Positions 1 through 9,730 of a stretch of DNA of 64,000 nt are shown here, in pieces. A program made the translations under genes and the position numbers. The stretch lies in assembly GCF_001418225.1 (NCBI RefSeq), contig NZ_LIPT01000002.1:434001-498000 (forward strand), read 5' to 3'. Source of the DNA: Pannonibacter indicus. Lineage in GTDB: Bacteria; Pseudomonadota; Alphaproteobacteria; Rhizobiales; Stappiaceae. Under the pieces are notes generated by a model that was given only the letters and a program-made list of their open reading frames with translations, searched no databases and had not been told where the DNA came from. The first letter of the stretch is position 1. Every line of letters starts with the position of its first letter.

Positions 1-1
1 G

Positions 2-493
2 ATCCTGACCGGCATCGGCGCCATCTTCGCGCTGGGCTTTCTGGTGGCGCCGGTGACGGCGCTTTTCGCCGGGTTCTTCCAGGATGATGTGGCAGAAATC
101 GTCGAGCGGACCAATTATCCGGCCGATCTGCCGGGCAAGGCGCTGCCACTTGGAACTTCGCTGCTCTCGACCCTGCGGTTCACGGGCGTGGTCATTCTGG
201 GCAATCTTTTTGCGCTGGTGCTGCTGCTGGTGCCGGGCATCAACCTCATCGCCTTTTTCGTGGTGAATGCCTATCTGCTGGGCCGCGAGTTCTTCGAATT
301 CGCCGCGTCCCGCTTCATGCCGTTAACGGAAGCCCGCCGCTTGCGGCAGGCAAACAGCGGCAAGGTGTTCATGGCGGGCCTGCTGATTGCGGGCGTTCTC
401 GCCGTACCGCTGCTGAACCTGGTCACGCCGGTCTTTGCGACGATTTTCATGGTCCATCTTTTCAAACGGCTTTCCTTGACCCGCCGGATATGA
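2..493 (+). CDS. CysZ/EI24-family integral membrane protein (5' truncated by window edge)
   Basis: The reading frame is open from the first bases of the window, so only the C-terminal ~163 residues are present and the true start lies upstream. The visible part has two long hydrophobic stretches (one around VVILGNLFALVLLLVPGIN, one near the C-terminus) and the conserved FFVVNAYLLGREFFE segment typical of EI24-domain proteins, the family of the sulfate transporter CysZ. In alphaproteobacteria these are often called sulfate transporter family proteins, but substrate is not shown by sequence and no cys genes lie nearby. It ends 42 bp before the glutaminase gene on the same strand, so co-transcription is possible. 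Family call is fairly sure; sulfate transport is inference. Confidence 0.7.
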   Translation: MLTGIGAIFALGFLVAPVTALFAGFFQDDVAEIVERTNYPADLPGKALPLGTSLLSTLRFTGVVILGNLFALVLLLVPGINLIAFFVVNAYLLGREFFEFAASRFMPLTEARRLRQANSGKVFMAGLLIAGVLAVPLLNLVTPVFATIFMVHLFKRLSLTRRI

Positions 494-535
494 TTGTGTC
501 CGCCACCCGGTGACGGCTGAGGAGGAGCCTGCCGC

Positions 536-1471
536 ATGCCGGTGACAGAACTTGGGCGGGAGCAGATGCAGGATCTTCTGGACGCAATCGTCAGTGACGC
601 CATGGCCTCGGGCGAGCGGGGCAAGGTGGCGGACTATATCCCGGAGCTTTCCCGGGTGGATCCGAATCAGTTCGGCATCTGCGTGGCCACCGTATCCGGC
701 GAGGTTTATGCCGCCGGGGATGCGGACACGCCCTTTTCGATCCAGTCGGTGTCCAAGGTGTTCGCGCTGGCTCTGGCGCTGGGAAAGGTGGGGGACCAGC
801 TGTGGCACCGGGTGGGGCGGGAGCCTTCGGGCCTTGCCTTCAATAGTCTTTTGCTACTTGAGCACGAAAATGGGATTCCGCGCAACCCCTTCATCAACGC
901 CGGAGCACTGGTGACAACGGACACCTACCTGGCGGACTCCTCGCCCCGCGAAGCGCTGGGCCAGATGGTGCGCTTTGTGCAGGCAGCCTGCGACTTTGAG
1001 GACATTCGCATCAACCAGAATGTTGCACAGTCAGAAATTGCAACCTCGAACCGGAACTTCGCCCTTGCCCATTACCTTGCTTCCTTTGGCAATTTGCGGA
1101 ACAGCACCGACAAGGTACTTGGCACTTACTGTCACCAATGCGCCATCGACATGAGCTGCCGCCAGCTTGCGCTGGCCGGGCGGCTGCTGCTGGAAGGGCC
1201 GGGCATGCCGCGTCTGATTTCGCGCGACCGGCGCCGGCGCATCAATGCGCTGATGATGACCTGCGGCCACTATGACGGCTCGGGCGACTTTGCCTTCCGC
1301 GTCGGCCTGCCGGGAAAGAGCGGCGTTGGCGGCGGAATTCTCGTCATTGCACCGGGCCGGGCTTCCATCGCCGTCTGGTCTCCGGGCTTGAACCAGTATG
1401 GCAATTCCAAGTTGGGCACAGAGGCCATGGAGACCTTTGCGCGCAAGACGGGCTGGTCTGTCTTTGGATAA
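536..1471 (+). CDS. glsA: Glutaminase
   Basis: Hydrolyses L-glutamine to glutamate and ammonia in the cytoplasm. The 311-residue length is normal for the bacterial glutaminase family, which has a serine beta-lactamase-like fold. The nucleophile motif S-x-x-K is visible in [10 protein letters not shown] (about residues 61-70), followed by the conserved PSGLAFNS and [13 protein letters not shown] segments; the C-terminal GKSGVGGGI and LNQYGNS motifs are also present. The ATG at 536 has a GAGGAG Shine-Dalgarno (SD) sequence about 10 bases upstream. It looks like an ordinary, intact gene. The glsA/glsB choice cannot be made from one sequence. Confidence 0.93.
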   Translation: MPVTELGREQMQDLLDAIVSDAMASGERGKVADYIPELSRVDPNQFGICVATVSGEVYAAGDADTPFSIQSVSKVFALALALGKVGDQLWHRVGREPSGLAFNSLLLLEHENGIPRNPFINAGALVTTDTYLADSSPREALGQMVRFVQAACDFEDIRINQNVAQSEIATSNRNFALAHYLASFGNLRNSTDKVLGTYCHQCAIDMSCRQLALAGRLLLEGPGMPRLISRDRRRRINALMMTCGHYDGSGDFAFRVGLPGKSGVGGGILVIAPGRASIAVWSPGLNQYGNSKLGTEAMETFARKTGWSVFG

Positions 1472-1679
1472 ACCTGAAGGCTCCCGTCAAGTTAAAGCCG
1501 TTTCAGCACCTGCCTAAACTTCACGCCATATTAACCCGCTCTGGTCTTTCAATCGTTCAAACCCGCGAGAATCCGCGCTTCGTATTCGAGGGAAAGAAAC
1601 TCAATGCAGTTTTCACCCTCAGGATACTTTGACGAGCCGTGTTCTTGGCGCTATTACCCCACTAGACAACGCCGCAGAT

Positions 1680-1705
1680 TGCTGACGTTTACGTAAACGT
1701 CAGCA
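1680..1705. promoter_or_regulatory. Perfect 26-bp palindrome upstream of sdhC (candidate operator)
   Basis: From 1681 the sequence reads GCTGACGTTTAC and is then followed by its exact reverse complement; one more T/A pair on the outside extends it to 26 bp. It ends 25 bp before the chosen sdhC start, so it lies in the leader or core promoter of the succinate dehydrogenase operon. A fully symmetric site with ACGTTTACGTAAACGT at its centre looks like a protein-binding operator rather than a terminator, as no T-run follows. The regulator is unknown; MerR-type LiuR regulators of catabolic operons use similar TTTACGT-rich palindromes, which is only a lead. Confidence 0.6.
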
Positions 1706-1730
1706 TGGCGTCGGACGGGAGAGAATGTCC

Positions 1731-2129
1731 ATGCCGGATGTCGATGTGAAGGGCAGCCGCCCTCTGTCGCCCCATCTTCAGATCTACAAGCCGATCCTGA
1801 CGATGGTGATGTCGATCCTCCACCGCATCACCGGTGGGGCGCTGTATTTCGGGACCCTGCTGCTGGCCTGGTGGCTCATCGCCGCCGCCTCCGGCGAGGC
1901 CTATTATGATTTCGTCAATGGCCTGATGGGTTCGATCCTTGGCCGCCTGGTGCTGTTCGGCTTCACCTGGGCCCTTGTTCACCACATGCTGGGCGGCATC
2001 CGCCACTTCATCTGGGACATGGGCGCCGGTTTCGGCCGTGAAGCGCGCGAATGGCTGGCCCGTGCCACCATCATCGGTTCGGTGACGCTGACGATCCTGC
2101 TCTGGATCATCGGCTATATGGTCCGCTGA
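1731..2129 (+). CDS. sdhC: Succinate dehydrogenase cytochrome b556 subunit
   Basis: Membrane anchor subunit of complex II that helps bind haem b and ubiquinone. The protein has the SdhC N-terminal signature RPLSPHLQIYKPILTM followed by SILHRITGGALY, with the haem-region histidines (HHMLGGIRHFIWD) and three hydrophobic segments. Two in-frame ATGs exist (1725 and 1731). The GGGAG at 1717-1721 is only 3 bases from the first but 9 from the second, so 1731 is preferred. First gene of sdhC-sdhD-sdhA-(FkbM)-sdhB, preceded by the palindrome at 1680-1705. Confidence 0.93.
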   Translation: MPDVDVKGSRPLSPHLQIYKPILTMVMSILHRITGGALYFGTLLLAWWLIAAASGEAYYDFVNGLMGSILGRLVLFGFTWALVHHMLGGIRHFIWDMGAGFGREAREWLARATIIGSVTLTILLWIIGYMVR

Positions 2130-2140
2130 GGAGATAGATC

Positions 2141-2524
2141 ATGAGCGATATGCGCACTCCCCTCGGCAAGGTTCGCGGCCTTGGCTCCGCCAAGGAGGGT
2201 ACCGAGCACTTCTGGCGCCAGCGCGTCACGGCTTTTGCCAACGTCTTCCTCATCTCGTTCTTCATCGTGCTGGTCATTTCCCTGCAGGGCTCAAGCCATG
2301 CAGAACTGATTGCAACTCTGAAGAACCCGCTGCTGTCGATCCTGCTTCTGCTGGTCATCCTGTCCGGCATCTATCACATGAAGCTCGGCATGCAGGTCAT
2401 CATCGAGGACTATGTCCACGGTGACGGCGTGAAGTTCCTCGCCCTGATGGCCAACATCTTCTTCTGTGCCGCTGTCGGCCTCGGATTGGTGTTCGCGGTC
2501 ATCAAGATTGCCTTTGGAGGCTGA
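2141..2524 (+). CDS. sdhD: Succinate dehydrogenase hydrophobic membrane anchor subunit
   Basis: Second membrane anchor of complex II; with SdhC it forms the quinone site and haem pocket. 127 residues with three hydrophobic segments and the family motif near [17 protein letters not shown], where the histidine and the DY pair are typical of SdhD. N-terminal [22 protein letters not shown] is the usual alphaproteobacterial form. Starts 11 bp after sdhC with SD GAGGAG at good spacing; the next gene sdhA begins 5 bp after it, so the operon is tightly packed. Confidence 0.93.
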   Translation: MSDMRTPLGKVRGLGSAKEGTEHFWRQRVTAFANVFLISFFIVLVISLQGSSHAELIATLKNPLLSILLLLVILSGIYHMKLGMQVIIEDYVHGDGVKFLALMANIFFCAAVGLGLVFAVIKIAFGG

Positions 2525-2529
2525 TCCAC

Positions 2530-4356
2530 ATGGCCAAGACCTATGAATTTGTCGAGCACGCCCACGATGTGGTGGTGGTCGGCGCCGGCGGTGCCGGTCT
2601 GCGCGCCACCCTCGGCATGGCCGAGCAGGGCCTGCGCACGGCCTGCATCACCAAGGTGTTCCCCACCCGCTCCCACACGGTGGCAGCACAGGGCGGCATT
2701 GCCGCCTCGCTGAAGAACATGACCCCGGACTGCTGGGAATGGCACATGTACGACACGGTGAAGGGCTCCGACTGGCTCGGTGACACCGACGCCATGGAGT
2801 ATCTCGCCCGCGAGGCCCCCAAGGCCGTGTATGAGCTGGAGCACTATGGCGTGCCCTTCTCGCGCACCGAGGATGGCCGCATCTACCAGCGCCCCTTCGG
2901 CGGCCACATGCAGAACTACGGCGAAGGCCCTCCGGTCCAGCGCACCTGCGCGGCGGCGGACCGTACCGGCCACGCCATCCTGCACACGCTCTATGGCCAG
3001 TCCCTGCGCCACAATGCCGAGTTCTACATCGAGTATTTCGCGCTCGACCTGATCATGTCGGAAGACGGTGTGTGCCAGGGCGTGATCGCCTGGAACCTCG
3101 ATGACGGCACCATTCACCGCTTCTCCGCGAAGATGGTGGTTCTGGCGACCGGCGGCTATGGCCGCGCCTATTTCTCCGCCACCTCGGCCCACACCTGCAC
3201 CGGCGACGGCGGCGGTATGGTGGCCCGTGCGGGCCTGCCGCTGCAGGACATGGAATTCGTGCAGTTCCATCCGACCGGCATCTACGGCTCGGGCTGCCTC
3301 ATCACCGAGGGCGCCCGCGGCGAAGGCGGCTATCTGGTCAACTCGGAGGGCGAGCGCTTCATGGAGCGTTACGCCCCCTCCGCCAAGGACCTTGCCTCCC
3401 GTGACGTGGTGTCGCGCTGCATGACCCTTGAGATCCGTGAAGGCCGCGGCGTCGGCAAGAACAAGGATCACATCTTCCTTCACCTCGATCACCTGGACCC
3501 GGCCATGCTTGCCGAGCGCCTGCCGGGCATTTCCGAATCCGCGAAGATTTTCGCGGGCGTGGACGTGACCAAGGAGCCGATCCCGGTTCTGCCGACCGTG
3601 CACTACAACATGGGCGGCATTCCCACCAACTACTGGGGTGAAGTGCTGAACGCAGATGCCGCCAACCCGAACCGCATCCAGCCGGGCCTGATGGCCGTGG
3701 GTGAGGCGGGCTGCGCATCGGTGCATGGCGCCAACCGCCTTGGCTCCAACTCGCTGATCGACCTTGTGGTCTTCGGCCGCGCCGCTGCCATCCGCGCAGC
3801 CGAGGTTGTCGATCGGAAGTCCGCAGTGCCCACGCCGAACGAGCGCTCCTGCGAAGAAATCATGGCCCGCTTCGACAAGACGCGCCACGCCAGCGGCAGC
3901 ACGCCGACAGCCGCCCTGCGCGAGAAGATGCAGCGCGCCATGCAGGAAGACGCGGCCGTGTTCCGCACCCAGGAAAGCCTGGAGCAGGGCTGCAAGCGCC
4001 TCTCCGCCATCTGGGGCGAAATGAGCGACCTGAAGGTCTCTGACCGGTCCATGGTCTGGAACTCGGATCTCGTGGAAACCCTCGAGCTGCAGAACCTGAT
4101 GGTCAACGCCATCACCACGGTCTACGGCGCCGAGGCCCGCAAGGAGAGCCGTGGTGCCCATGCCCGCGAGGACTACAAGGATGGTCCGCTGGGTGGCCGT
4201 GATGACGAAAACTGGCGCAAGCACACCCTGTCCTGGGTGGACGAGGCCGGCAACGTCAAGCTGGACTACCGTCCGGTCGTCCTCGAGCCGCTGACGCCCT
4301 ACGAGCAGGGCGGCATCGACCCGAAGAAGATCGCCCCCAAGGCACGCGTCTACTAA
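2530..4356 (+). CDS. sdhA: Succinate dehydrogenase flavoprotein subunit
   Basis: Oxidises succinate to fumarate in the TCA cycle with covalently bound FAD. The Rossmann FAD motif is in [13 protein letters not shown] (about residues 15-27), and the flavinylation histidine lies in [12 protein letters not shown]. The substrate-site [21 protein letters not shown] and the C-terminal [19 protein letters not shown] segments are intact. 608 residues, normal for the family. GGAGG lies about 10 bases before the ATG. The operon is unusual only in what follows: an FkbM methyltransferase instead of sdhB directly. Confidence 0.96.
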   Translation: MAKTYEFVEHAHDVVVVGAGGAGLRATLGMAEQGLRTACITKVFPTRSHTVAAQGGIAASLKNMTPDCWEWHMYDTVKGSDWLGDTDAMEYLAREAPKAVYELEHYGVPFSRTEDGRIYQRPFGGHMQNYGEGPPVQRTCAAADRTGHAILHTLYGQSLRHNAEFYIEYFALDLIMSEDGVCQGVIAWNLDDGTIHRFSAKMVVLATGGYGRAYFSATSAHTCTGDGGGMVARAGLPLQDMEFVQFHPTGIYGSGCLITEGARGEGGYLVNSEGERFMERYAPSAKDLASRDVVSRCMTLEIREGRGVGKNKDHIFLHLDHLDPAMLAERLPGISESAKIFAGVDVTKEPIPVLPTVHYNMGGIPTNYWGEVLNADAANPNRIQPGLMAVGEAGCASVHGANRLGSNSLIDLVVFGRAAAIRAAEVVDRKSAVPTPNERSCEEIMARFDKTRHASGSTPTAALREKMQRAMQEDAAVFRTQESLEQGCKRLSAIWGEMSDLKVSDRSMVWNSDLVETLELQNLMVNAITTVYGAEARKESRGAHAREDYKDGPLGGRDDENWRKHTLSWVDEAGNVKLDYRPVVLEPLTPYEQGGIDPKKIAPKARVY

Positions 4357-4368
4357 GGACGGCACCCG

Positions 4369-5211
4369 ATGTCCGCAACCGCCCGGCCAGACACCAGTTC
4401 CCCTTTCGGCACGTACCGTGCCGAGGGTCTGGTGCGTCTTGCCTGGGGGCTTGCGGACCGGCATGACATTTCCGCCTTTCTGCGCAAGCGGATCAGGTCA
4501 CTGGTGGCCCGCCTGTTCGGCGGCCCCTATGACACGGTGGTGGAAGGGCTGAAGTTCCGCGTCTATCCGGGCGCCAACTACGACGACCGCAAGATGCTGG
4601 CCCGCGGCCGGCTGCCGGAGCGGGCCGAGCACGGCCTTCTGGCACCGCTCATCCACCGGGGCGCGGTTTTCGTTGATGTGGGTGCCAATGTGGGCACCTA
4701 TTCCCTGTTTGCCGCTGCTGCCGGTGCCCGTGTGCTGGCGGTTGAGGCAAGCGAGGAGACGGCGGAAAAGCTTGCCTTCAACATCGCGGCCAATGGCGCG
4801 GGCAGCATCACGCTGGTGCGCACGGCGGTGGGGGACCGGGAGGGGGAGTTGTCCCTCTGGCGCGAGCCCTCCAACGCCGGTTTTGCCACCGTGGTGAAAG
4901 ATCTGACCACCGGCGAATGGGCCGGAAACTGGTCCAATGTCACCGTTCCGGTGCGCCCGCTGTTCGATGTGATCAGCGAGGCAGGCCTTGAGCGGGTGGA
5001 TGTCATGAAGCTGGACGTGGAAGGGTTTGAGGACCGTGTCCTCCTGCCCTATCTGCGGACGGCAAACCGGGACCTCTGGCCCCGGGCGATCCTGATTGAA
5101 ACAAACTGCCGGCCGCACTGGGCCGAGGACTGCCTGACCCTTCTGGCAGATCTCGGTTACGTCAAGGCCGGTGAAACCAGAGACAACATCCTGTTCCGGC
5201 TGGCGGCCTGA
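4369..5211 (+). CDS. FkbM family SAM-dependent methyltransferase inside the sdh operon
   Basis: 280-residue protein with a methyltransferase core: SAM motif I in VFVDVGANVGTYSLFAAAAG (about residues 101-120), the acidic ribose-binding residue in VLAVEASEET, and the FkbM-type VDVMKLDVEGFEDRVL motif in the C-terminal half. FkbM proteins usually O-methylate small molecules or glycans. It starts 12 bp after sdhA and ends 55 bp before sdhB on the same strand, so it is almost surely co-transcribed with complex II. What it methylates is not known; a role in complex II maturation or a simple passenger are both open. Confidence 0.85.
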   Translation: MSATARPDTSSPFGTYRAEGLVRLAWGLADRHDISAFLRKRIRSLVARLFGGPYDTVVEGLKFRVYPGANYDDRKMLARGRLPERAEHGLLAPLIHRGAVFVDVGANVGTYSLFAAAAGARVLAVEASEETAEKLAFNIAANGAGSITLVRTAVGDREGELSLWREPSNAGFATVVKDLTTGEWAGNWSNVTVPVRPLFDVISEAGLERVDVMKLDVEGFEDRVLLPYLRTANRDLWPRAILIETNCRPHWAEDCLTLLADLGYVKAGETRDNILFRLAA

Positions 5212-5266
5212 CGGGGAACTGACTGGCGCGGACATTCATCCGGCGCCGTAACGCGGAGCGACGATA

Positions 5267-6049
5267 ATGGTTCAGCTGACGCTTCCCAAGAACTCGAAGG
5301 TGACCGAGGGCAAGGTCTGGGACAAGCCGGCGGGCGCCACCAACCTGCGCGAATACCGGATCTACCGCTGGAGTCCGGATGACGGGCGCAACCCGCGCAT
5401 CGACACCTATTTCGTCGATCTCGACGACTGCGGCCCGATGATCCTGGACGGTCTCATCTACATCAAGAACAAGATCGACCCGACGTTGACGTTCCGCCGC
5501 TCCTGCCGTGAAGGCATCTGCGGCTCCTGCGCCATGAATATCGACGGCACCAACACCCTTGCCTGCACCCGCGGCATGGATGAAGTGTCCAAGGGCGCCA
5601 TCAGCATCTACCCGCTGCCGCACATGCCGGTGGTGAAGGACCTCGTGCCGGATCTGACCCGCTTCTACGCCCAGCACCGCTCCATCGAGCCCTGGCTGAA
5701 GACGGTTTCGCCGGCGCCGGAAAAGGAATGGCGCCAGAGCCATGAGGACCGCACCAAGCTGGACGGCCTCTACGAGTGCATTCTCTGCGCCTGCTGCTCC
5801 ACTTCCTGCCCGTCCTACTGGTGGAACGGCGACCGCTACCTCGGCCCGGCCGTGCTGCTGCAGGCCTACCGCTGGCTCATCGACAGCCGCGATGAGGCCA
5901 AGGGCGAGCGTCTCGACAACCTCGAAGACCCGTTCCGCCTCTACCGCTGCCACACCATCATGAACTGCGCGCAGGCCTGCCCGAAGGGCTTGAACCCGGC
6001 CAAGGCCATCGCGGAGATCAAGAAGATGCTGGTGGACCGCCGCGTCTGA
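5267..6049 (+). CDS. sdhB: Succinate dehydrogenase iron-sulfur subunit
   Basis: Passes electrons from SdhA flavin to ubiquinone through three Fe-S clusters. The 2Fe-2S ligands sit in [13 protein letters not shown] (about residues 79-91) and a later cysteine. The 4Fe-4S and 3Fe-4S ligands are in [17 protein letters not shown] and the C-terminal [17 protein letters not shown]. 260 residues, normal length. Separated from sdhA by the FkbM gene. The operon terminator follows at 6085. GGAG lies 9 bases before the ATG. Confidence 0.96.
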   Translation: MVQLTLPKNSKVTEGKVWDKPAGATNLREYRIYRWSPDDGRNPRIDTYFVDLDDCGPMILDGLIYIKNKIDPTLTFRRSCREGICGSCAMNIDGTNTLACTRGMDEVSKGAISIYPLPHMPVVKDLVPDLTRFYAQHRSIEPWLKTVSPAPEKEWRQSHEDRTKLDGLYECILCACCSTSCPSYWWNGDRYLGPAVLLQAYRWLIDSRDEAKGERLDNLEDPFRLYRCHTIMNCAQACPKGLNPAKAIAEIKKMLVDRRV

Positions 6050-6084
6050 CCCGGCTCAAGGCCACACAGCTTGCAGCTGATCCG

Positions 6085-6134
6085 GGCCCGCTCTGCCCCT
6101 TCCGCAAGGAACCTGGGCAGAGCGGGCCTTCTTT
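6085..6134 (+). terminator. Rho-independent terminator of the sdh operon
   Basis: A perfect 14-bp stem: GGCCCGCTCTGCCC at 6085-6098 pairs with GGGCAGAGCGGGCC at 6115-6128, followed by TTCTTTGTT. The 16-base loop can form its own small CCTT/AAGG hairpin. It lies 35 bp after sdhB. Confidence 0.85.
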
Positions 6135-6168
6135 GTTGAAGGCCGCCGGTTTCTGATCCGGTTTCCTA

Positions 6169-6190
6169 TTCTGGACAAACCGGTCCAGAA
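6169..6190. promoter_or_regulatory. Inverted repeat upstream of gshB (candidate operator)
   Basis: TTCTGGAC at 6169-6176 and its complement GTCCAGAA at 6183-6190 are separated by 6 bases, about 63 bp before the gshB start. Symmetry and position suggest a dimeric regulator site; no regulator gene adjoins it. Confidence 0.4.
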
Positions 6191-6253
6191 ATCACATATG
6201 TATGTGCCCCGCCGCAAAGCGGCCCCTGACATGAAGCTTTCCGGAGAACAGGC

Positions 6254-7198
6254 ATGGCCCTGAAGGTCGCGGTCCAGATGGACCATATCTCGTCCATCAA
6301 CATTGCCGGTGACAGCGCCTTTGCGCTGATGCTGGAGGCGCAGGCGCGCGGGCACGAGCTTTACCATTACACGCCTGACCGGCTGGCGCTGAAGGACGGC
6401 AAGGTCTTCGCCGCGCTGGAGCCGGTAACGGTGCGCGACGAGAAAGGCAACCACTTTACGCTGGGCGAAAAGCAGCGCACGGATCTGTCGCAGATCGATG
6501 TGATCCTGATGCGTCAGGACCCGCCCTTCGACATGGCCTATGTGGCCGCCACCCATCTTCTGGAGAAGATCCACCCGCAGGTGCTGGTGGTCAACAATCC
6601 GGCCGAGGTGCGCAACGCGCCCGAAAAGCTGTTCGTCACCGAATTTGCCGATCTGATGCCGCCGACGCTGATCACCCGCGACCGGGCTGAGATCGACGCC
6701 TTCCGCGAGGAGCATGGCGACATCGTCATGAAGCCGCTGTTCGGCCATGGCGGGGCGGCGGTGTTCCGCATCACCAATGATGACCTCAACTACGGCTCGC
6801 TCTACGACTTCTTCGCCGCCACCTTCCGCGAGCCCTGGGTGATCCAGCGCTTCCTGCCGAATGTGAAGCACGGCGACAAGCGCATCCTGCTGGTGGACGG
6901 CGAATATGCCGGTGCCGTCAACCGGGTGCCAGCACCGGGCGATCTGCGCTCCAACATGGTGCGCGGCGGCTCGCCGAAGGAATCCGAGCTGAGTGACCGC
7001 GAGCGCGAGATCTGCGCCCGCCTCGCGCCCGCCCTCAAGGCCAAGGGGCTGATCCTCGTCGGCATCGACGTGATCGACGGCAACCTGACGGAAATCAACG
7101 TCACCGCCCCCACCGGCATCCGCGCCGTCAAGCGCCTCGGCGGACCGGATATTGCTGTGCGCGTCTGGGACGTGATCGAGGCCAAGCGCCGGGCGTAA
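6254..7198 (+). CDS. gshB: Glutathione synthetase
   Basis: Joins gamma-glutamylcysteine and glycine with ATP to make glutathione. 314 residues, the usual size of bacterial GshB. The N-terminal prokaryotic GSH-synthetase domain includes [22 protein letters not shown] and the [15 protein letters not shown] segment. The C-terminal ATP-grasp domain has the GHGGAAVFR glycine loop, [24 protein letters not shown] and the metal-binding [11 protein letters not shown]-like end ([15 protein letters not shown]). SD GGAG lies 7 bases before the ATG. Stands alone with a possible operator upstream. Confidence 0.95.
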   Translation: MALKVAVQMDHISSINIAGDSAFALMLEAQARGHELYHYTPDRLALKDGKVFAALEPVTVRDEKGNHFTLGEKQRTDLSQIDVILMRQDPPFDMAYVAATHLLEKIHPQVLVVNNPAEVRNAPEKLFVTEFADLMPPTLITRDRAEIDAFREEHGDIVMKPLFGHGGAAVFRITNDDLNYGSLYDFFAATFREPWVIQRFLPNVKHGDKRILLVDGEYAGAVNRVPAPGDLRSNMVRGGSPKESELSDREREICARLAPALKAKGLILVGIDVIDGNLTEINVTAPTGIRAVKRLGGPDIAVRVWDVIEAKRRA

Positions 7199-7225
7199 AG
7201 CCCGGCTCTCTCTCCTGCTCAGCCT

Positions 7226-8047
7226 TCACGACAGCGCGAAGATGCGGGCCGGGCCGCCTGTGCCGCCACGGTGTTTGGGCGCACCAACCACCAGCGTGGC
7301 GCCCTTGGCCGGCAGCTGGTCCAGATTGGCGATGCACTCGATGCCCCAGCGGTTCGACGGCAGCCAGGCGTAGTGAACCGCAAAATCCGGCGACATGCCG
7401 TAGTCCAGCGACAGCGTGTCCACGGCAATGCCCGAGATGCTGCCCGTTTCCATCAGCATCTGCGCTGCTTCCACGTGAAAGCCGGGGAAATGCATCTTGC
7501 CCTCCGCATCGGCGTTGCGGAACTTTTCCGTGTTCACATGCTTGTCCCAGCCGGACAGCATGGCAACGCAGGCGCCTTCCGGCAGATCGCCGTTTGCCGC
7601 CGTCCAGGCCTTGATGTCATCAGGGGTGAGCTGCGCATCGGCATTTTCCGCAGCCCTTGCGCGGATGTCGATGACGCAGAGCGGCACGACGAGATTGGCC
7701 ACCGGAATTTCCGCCACCGGCAGCCCGTCAGCCGAAAAATGCAGTGGCGCATCCACATGGGTGCCGGTGTGCTCGTTCACCCGCAGCTCGAACAGGTTGA
7801 ACTTGTCCTTGGCGTAGTCGAACAGCTTTTCGGCAAAGAACTGCTGCTGGCCGAAGAAGGTCGGGAAGGCCTCGTGCAGCTCATGGGTCAGGTCGCTGAC
7901 CTTGCTGGGCACCCCCGCCATGGCGGAAAAGGGCGCGCTCACCGCCGCAGCGGCCGCCACCGCCCCGCCAACGGCTGCGGCCCGGAAAAGATCGCGCCGC
8001 GACAGCATGCGGTCCTTCACGGCATTCATCACACACACATCACACAT
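7226..8047 (-). CDS. Tat-exported cyclase-family metal-dependent hydrolase (kynurenine formamidase-like)
   Basis: The conserved cyclase/KynB metal motif H-x-G-T-H-x-D-x-P-x-H is present as HTGTHVDAPLHF. The N-terminus carries a twin-arginine signal (SRRDLFRAAAVGG plus an alanine-rich hydrophobic run ending in AMA), so the enzyme should be exported folded, already carrying its metal. I chose the ATG at 8047 (MCDVCVMNAVKD) because AGGGGAGC precedes it; a longer frame from 8092 exists. Cys-x-x-Cys at residues 2-5, before the Tat motif, is odd. Substrate is unknown: family members act on N-formylkynurenine, isatin or other amides/esters. No tryptophan catabolic genes adjoin it. Confidence 0.8.
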   Translation of the reverse strand: MCDVCVMNAVKDRMLSRRDLFRAAAVGGAVAAAAAVSAPFSAMAGVPSKVSDLTHELHEAFPTFFGQQQFFAEKLFDYAKDKFNLFELRVNEHTGTHVDAPLHFSADGLPVAEIPVANLVVPLCVIDIRARAAENADAQLTPDDIKAWTAANGDLPEGACVAMLSGWDKHVNTEKFRNADAEGKMHFPGFHVEAAQMLMETGSISGIAVDTLSLDYGMSPDFAVHYAWLPSNRWGIECIANLDQLPAKGATLVVGAPKHRGGTGGPARIFALS

Positions 8048-8203
8048 GGCTGCTCCCCTTTGCCTGTTCAGGCTTATGGAAAGATGCTGCAACCTGTGCC
8101 GGAAAAGCGCAAGGCCAAAGAAGCGGTGTTAATGTTCTGTTTACGTTCTTGACTCCCTGAGAAGTTGCCGTAATCTCGAATGCGACCCATGAGGGAGGCG
8201 CGT

Positions 8204-9730
8204 ATGGTAAGCCGGGTGACGACGGTTGCATTTCAGGGCATCGAGGCAGTGCCCGTTGATGTGCAGGTGCAGGTGGGGCCCGGCATGGTGGCCTTCACCG
8301 TGGTGGGCCTGCCGGACAAGGCAGTGGCCGAAAGCCGGGAGCGGGTGCGTGCCGCCCTGCATGCCTCGGGCCTGGCGCTGCCGGCCAAGCGGGTGATCGT
8401 CAATCTCGCCCCTGCCGACCTGCCGAAGGAAGGTTCCCACTACGATCTGCCGATTGCGCTGGGCATCATGTCCGCCATCGGCGCCATTCCGCCGGACATG
8501 CTGGCCGATTACGTGGTGCTGGGGGAACTTGGGCTGGATGGCACTCTGGCGCCGGTGGCCGGAGTGCTGCCTGCGGCCATGGGCGCCAACGGGCTCGGCA
8601 AGGGACTGATCTGTCCGGAGGACTGCGGGCCGGAAGCGGCCTGGGCAGACGGAGAGATGTCCATTCTTGCCCCGCGATCGCTCATTCAGCTGGCGAACCA
8701 TTTCAAGGGCACGCAGGTGCTCTCCCGGCCTTCCCCGCGCCTGCGGGGCCTGCCGGCCAACCTGCCGGATCTGGCCGATGTTAAAGGGCAGGAGACGGCC
8801 AAGCGGGCGCTGGAGATTGCCGCAGCCGGTGGCCACAACATGCTGATGGTTGGCCCGCCGGGCGCGGGCAAGTCGATGCTGGCCAGCCGTCTTGCCTCCA
8901 TCCTGCCACCGCTGTCGCCGAAGGAGCTGCTGGAAGTCTCGATGATTGCCTCCCTCGCCGGAGAGCTGGCCGATGGCAAGCTGACCGACCGGCGCCCCTT
9001 CCGTGCGCCGCATCACTCGGCGTCCATGGCAGCGCTCGTCGGCGGCGGTTTGCGGGCGCGGCCGGGGGAAGTATCCCTCGCCCACAATGGTGTGCTCTTT
9101 CTGGATGAGCTGCCGGAGTTCCAGCCGCAGGTGCTCGACAGTTTGCGCCAGCCACTGGAGGCAGGGGAAACCATCATTGCCCGGGCCAATCACCGGGTCA
9201 CCTATCCCTCGCGCATCCAGTTGATTGCGGCGATGAACCCCTGCCGCTGCGGCCATGCGGGCGAGCCGGGCCACGAGTGCCGCCGTGGCCCGCGCTGCGC
9301 CAGCGAATATCAGTCCCGCGTTTCCGGCCCCTTCCTCGACCGGCTGGACCTCAGGATCGAGGTTCCCGCCGTCACCGCCAGCGATCTGCTTACCCCCGGC
9401 CGCGCGGAGAGCTCTGCCGCCGTGGCCGAAAGGGTGGCCATGGCCCGCGATCAGCAGGAGGCGCGCTACCGGGCGCTGGGCCTTTCCGCCCGCACCAATG
9501 CGCAGATGCCCGCTGCCGTGGTGGAGGAGGTGGTGGCGCTGGACCCGTCAGGCCGCCAGTTCCTCACCGATGCGGCCAACAGCCTCTCCCTCAGCGCCCG
9601 CGGCTATCACCGCGTCCTCAAACTCGCCCGCACCCTCGCCGACCTCGACGGCGGCCCCACCGTCACCCGCATTCACCTAGCCGAAGCTCTCAGTTACAGA
9701 GGCCAGGATGTCCTCAAGCAGGCAGCGTGA
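8204..9730 (+). CDS. comM: YifB/ComM family Mg-chelatase-like AAA+ ATPase
   Basis: Homologue of ComM, a hexameric helicase that aids branch migration of incoming DNA during natural transformation; the family is widespread even in non-competent bacteria. 508 residues with the N-terminal ChlI-type domain (VDVQVQVGPGMVAFTVVGLPDKAVAESRERV), a Walker A GPPGAGKSMLASRL, Walker B LFLDELPEF, and the C-terminal cysteine cluster region PCRCGHAGEPGHEC. The ATG at 8204 is chosen over 8180 because AGGGAGG lies directly upstream of it. No competence genes are seen nearby. Confidence 0.9.
   Translation: MVSRVTTVAFQGIEAVPVDVQVQVGPGMVAFTVVGLPDKAVAESRERVRAALHASGLALPAKRVIVNLAPADLPKEGSHYDLPIALGIMSAIGAIPPDMLADYVVLGELGLDGTLAPVAGVLPAAMGANGLGKGLICPEDCGPEAAWADGEMSILAPRSLIQLANHFKGTQVLSRPSPRLRGLPANLPDLADVKGQETAKRALEIAAAGGHNMLMVGPPGAGKSMLASRLASILPPLSPKELLEVSMIASLAGELADGKLTDRRPFRAPHHSASMAALVGGGLRARPGEVSLAHNGVLFLDELPEFQPQVLDSLRQPLEAGETIIARANHRVTYPSRIQLIAAMNPCRCGHAGEPGHECRRGPRCASEYQSRVSGPFLDRLDLRIEVPAVTASDLLTPGRAESSAAVAERVAMARDQQEARYRALGLSARTNAQMPAAVVEEVVALDPSGRQFLTDAANSLSLSARGYHRVLKLARTLADLDGGPTVTRIHLAEALSYRGQDVLKQAA

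Noticed and set aside
2410-4464. 684-codon minus-strand frame antisense to sdhA
   Set aside because: Shadow of sdhA.
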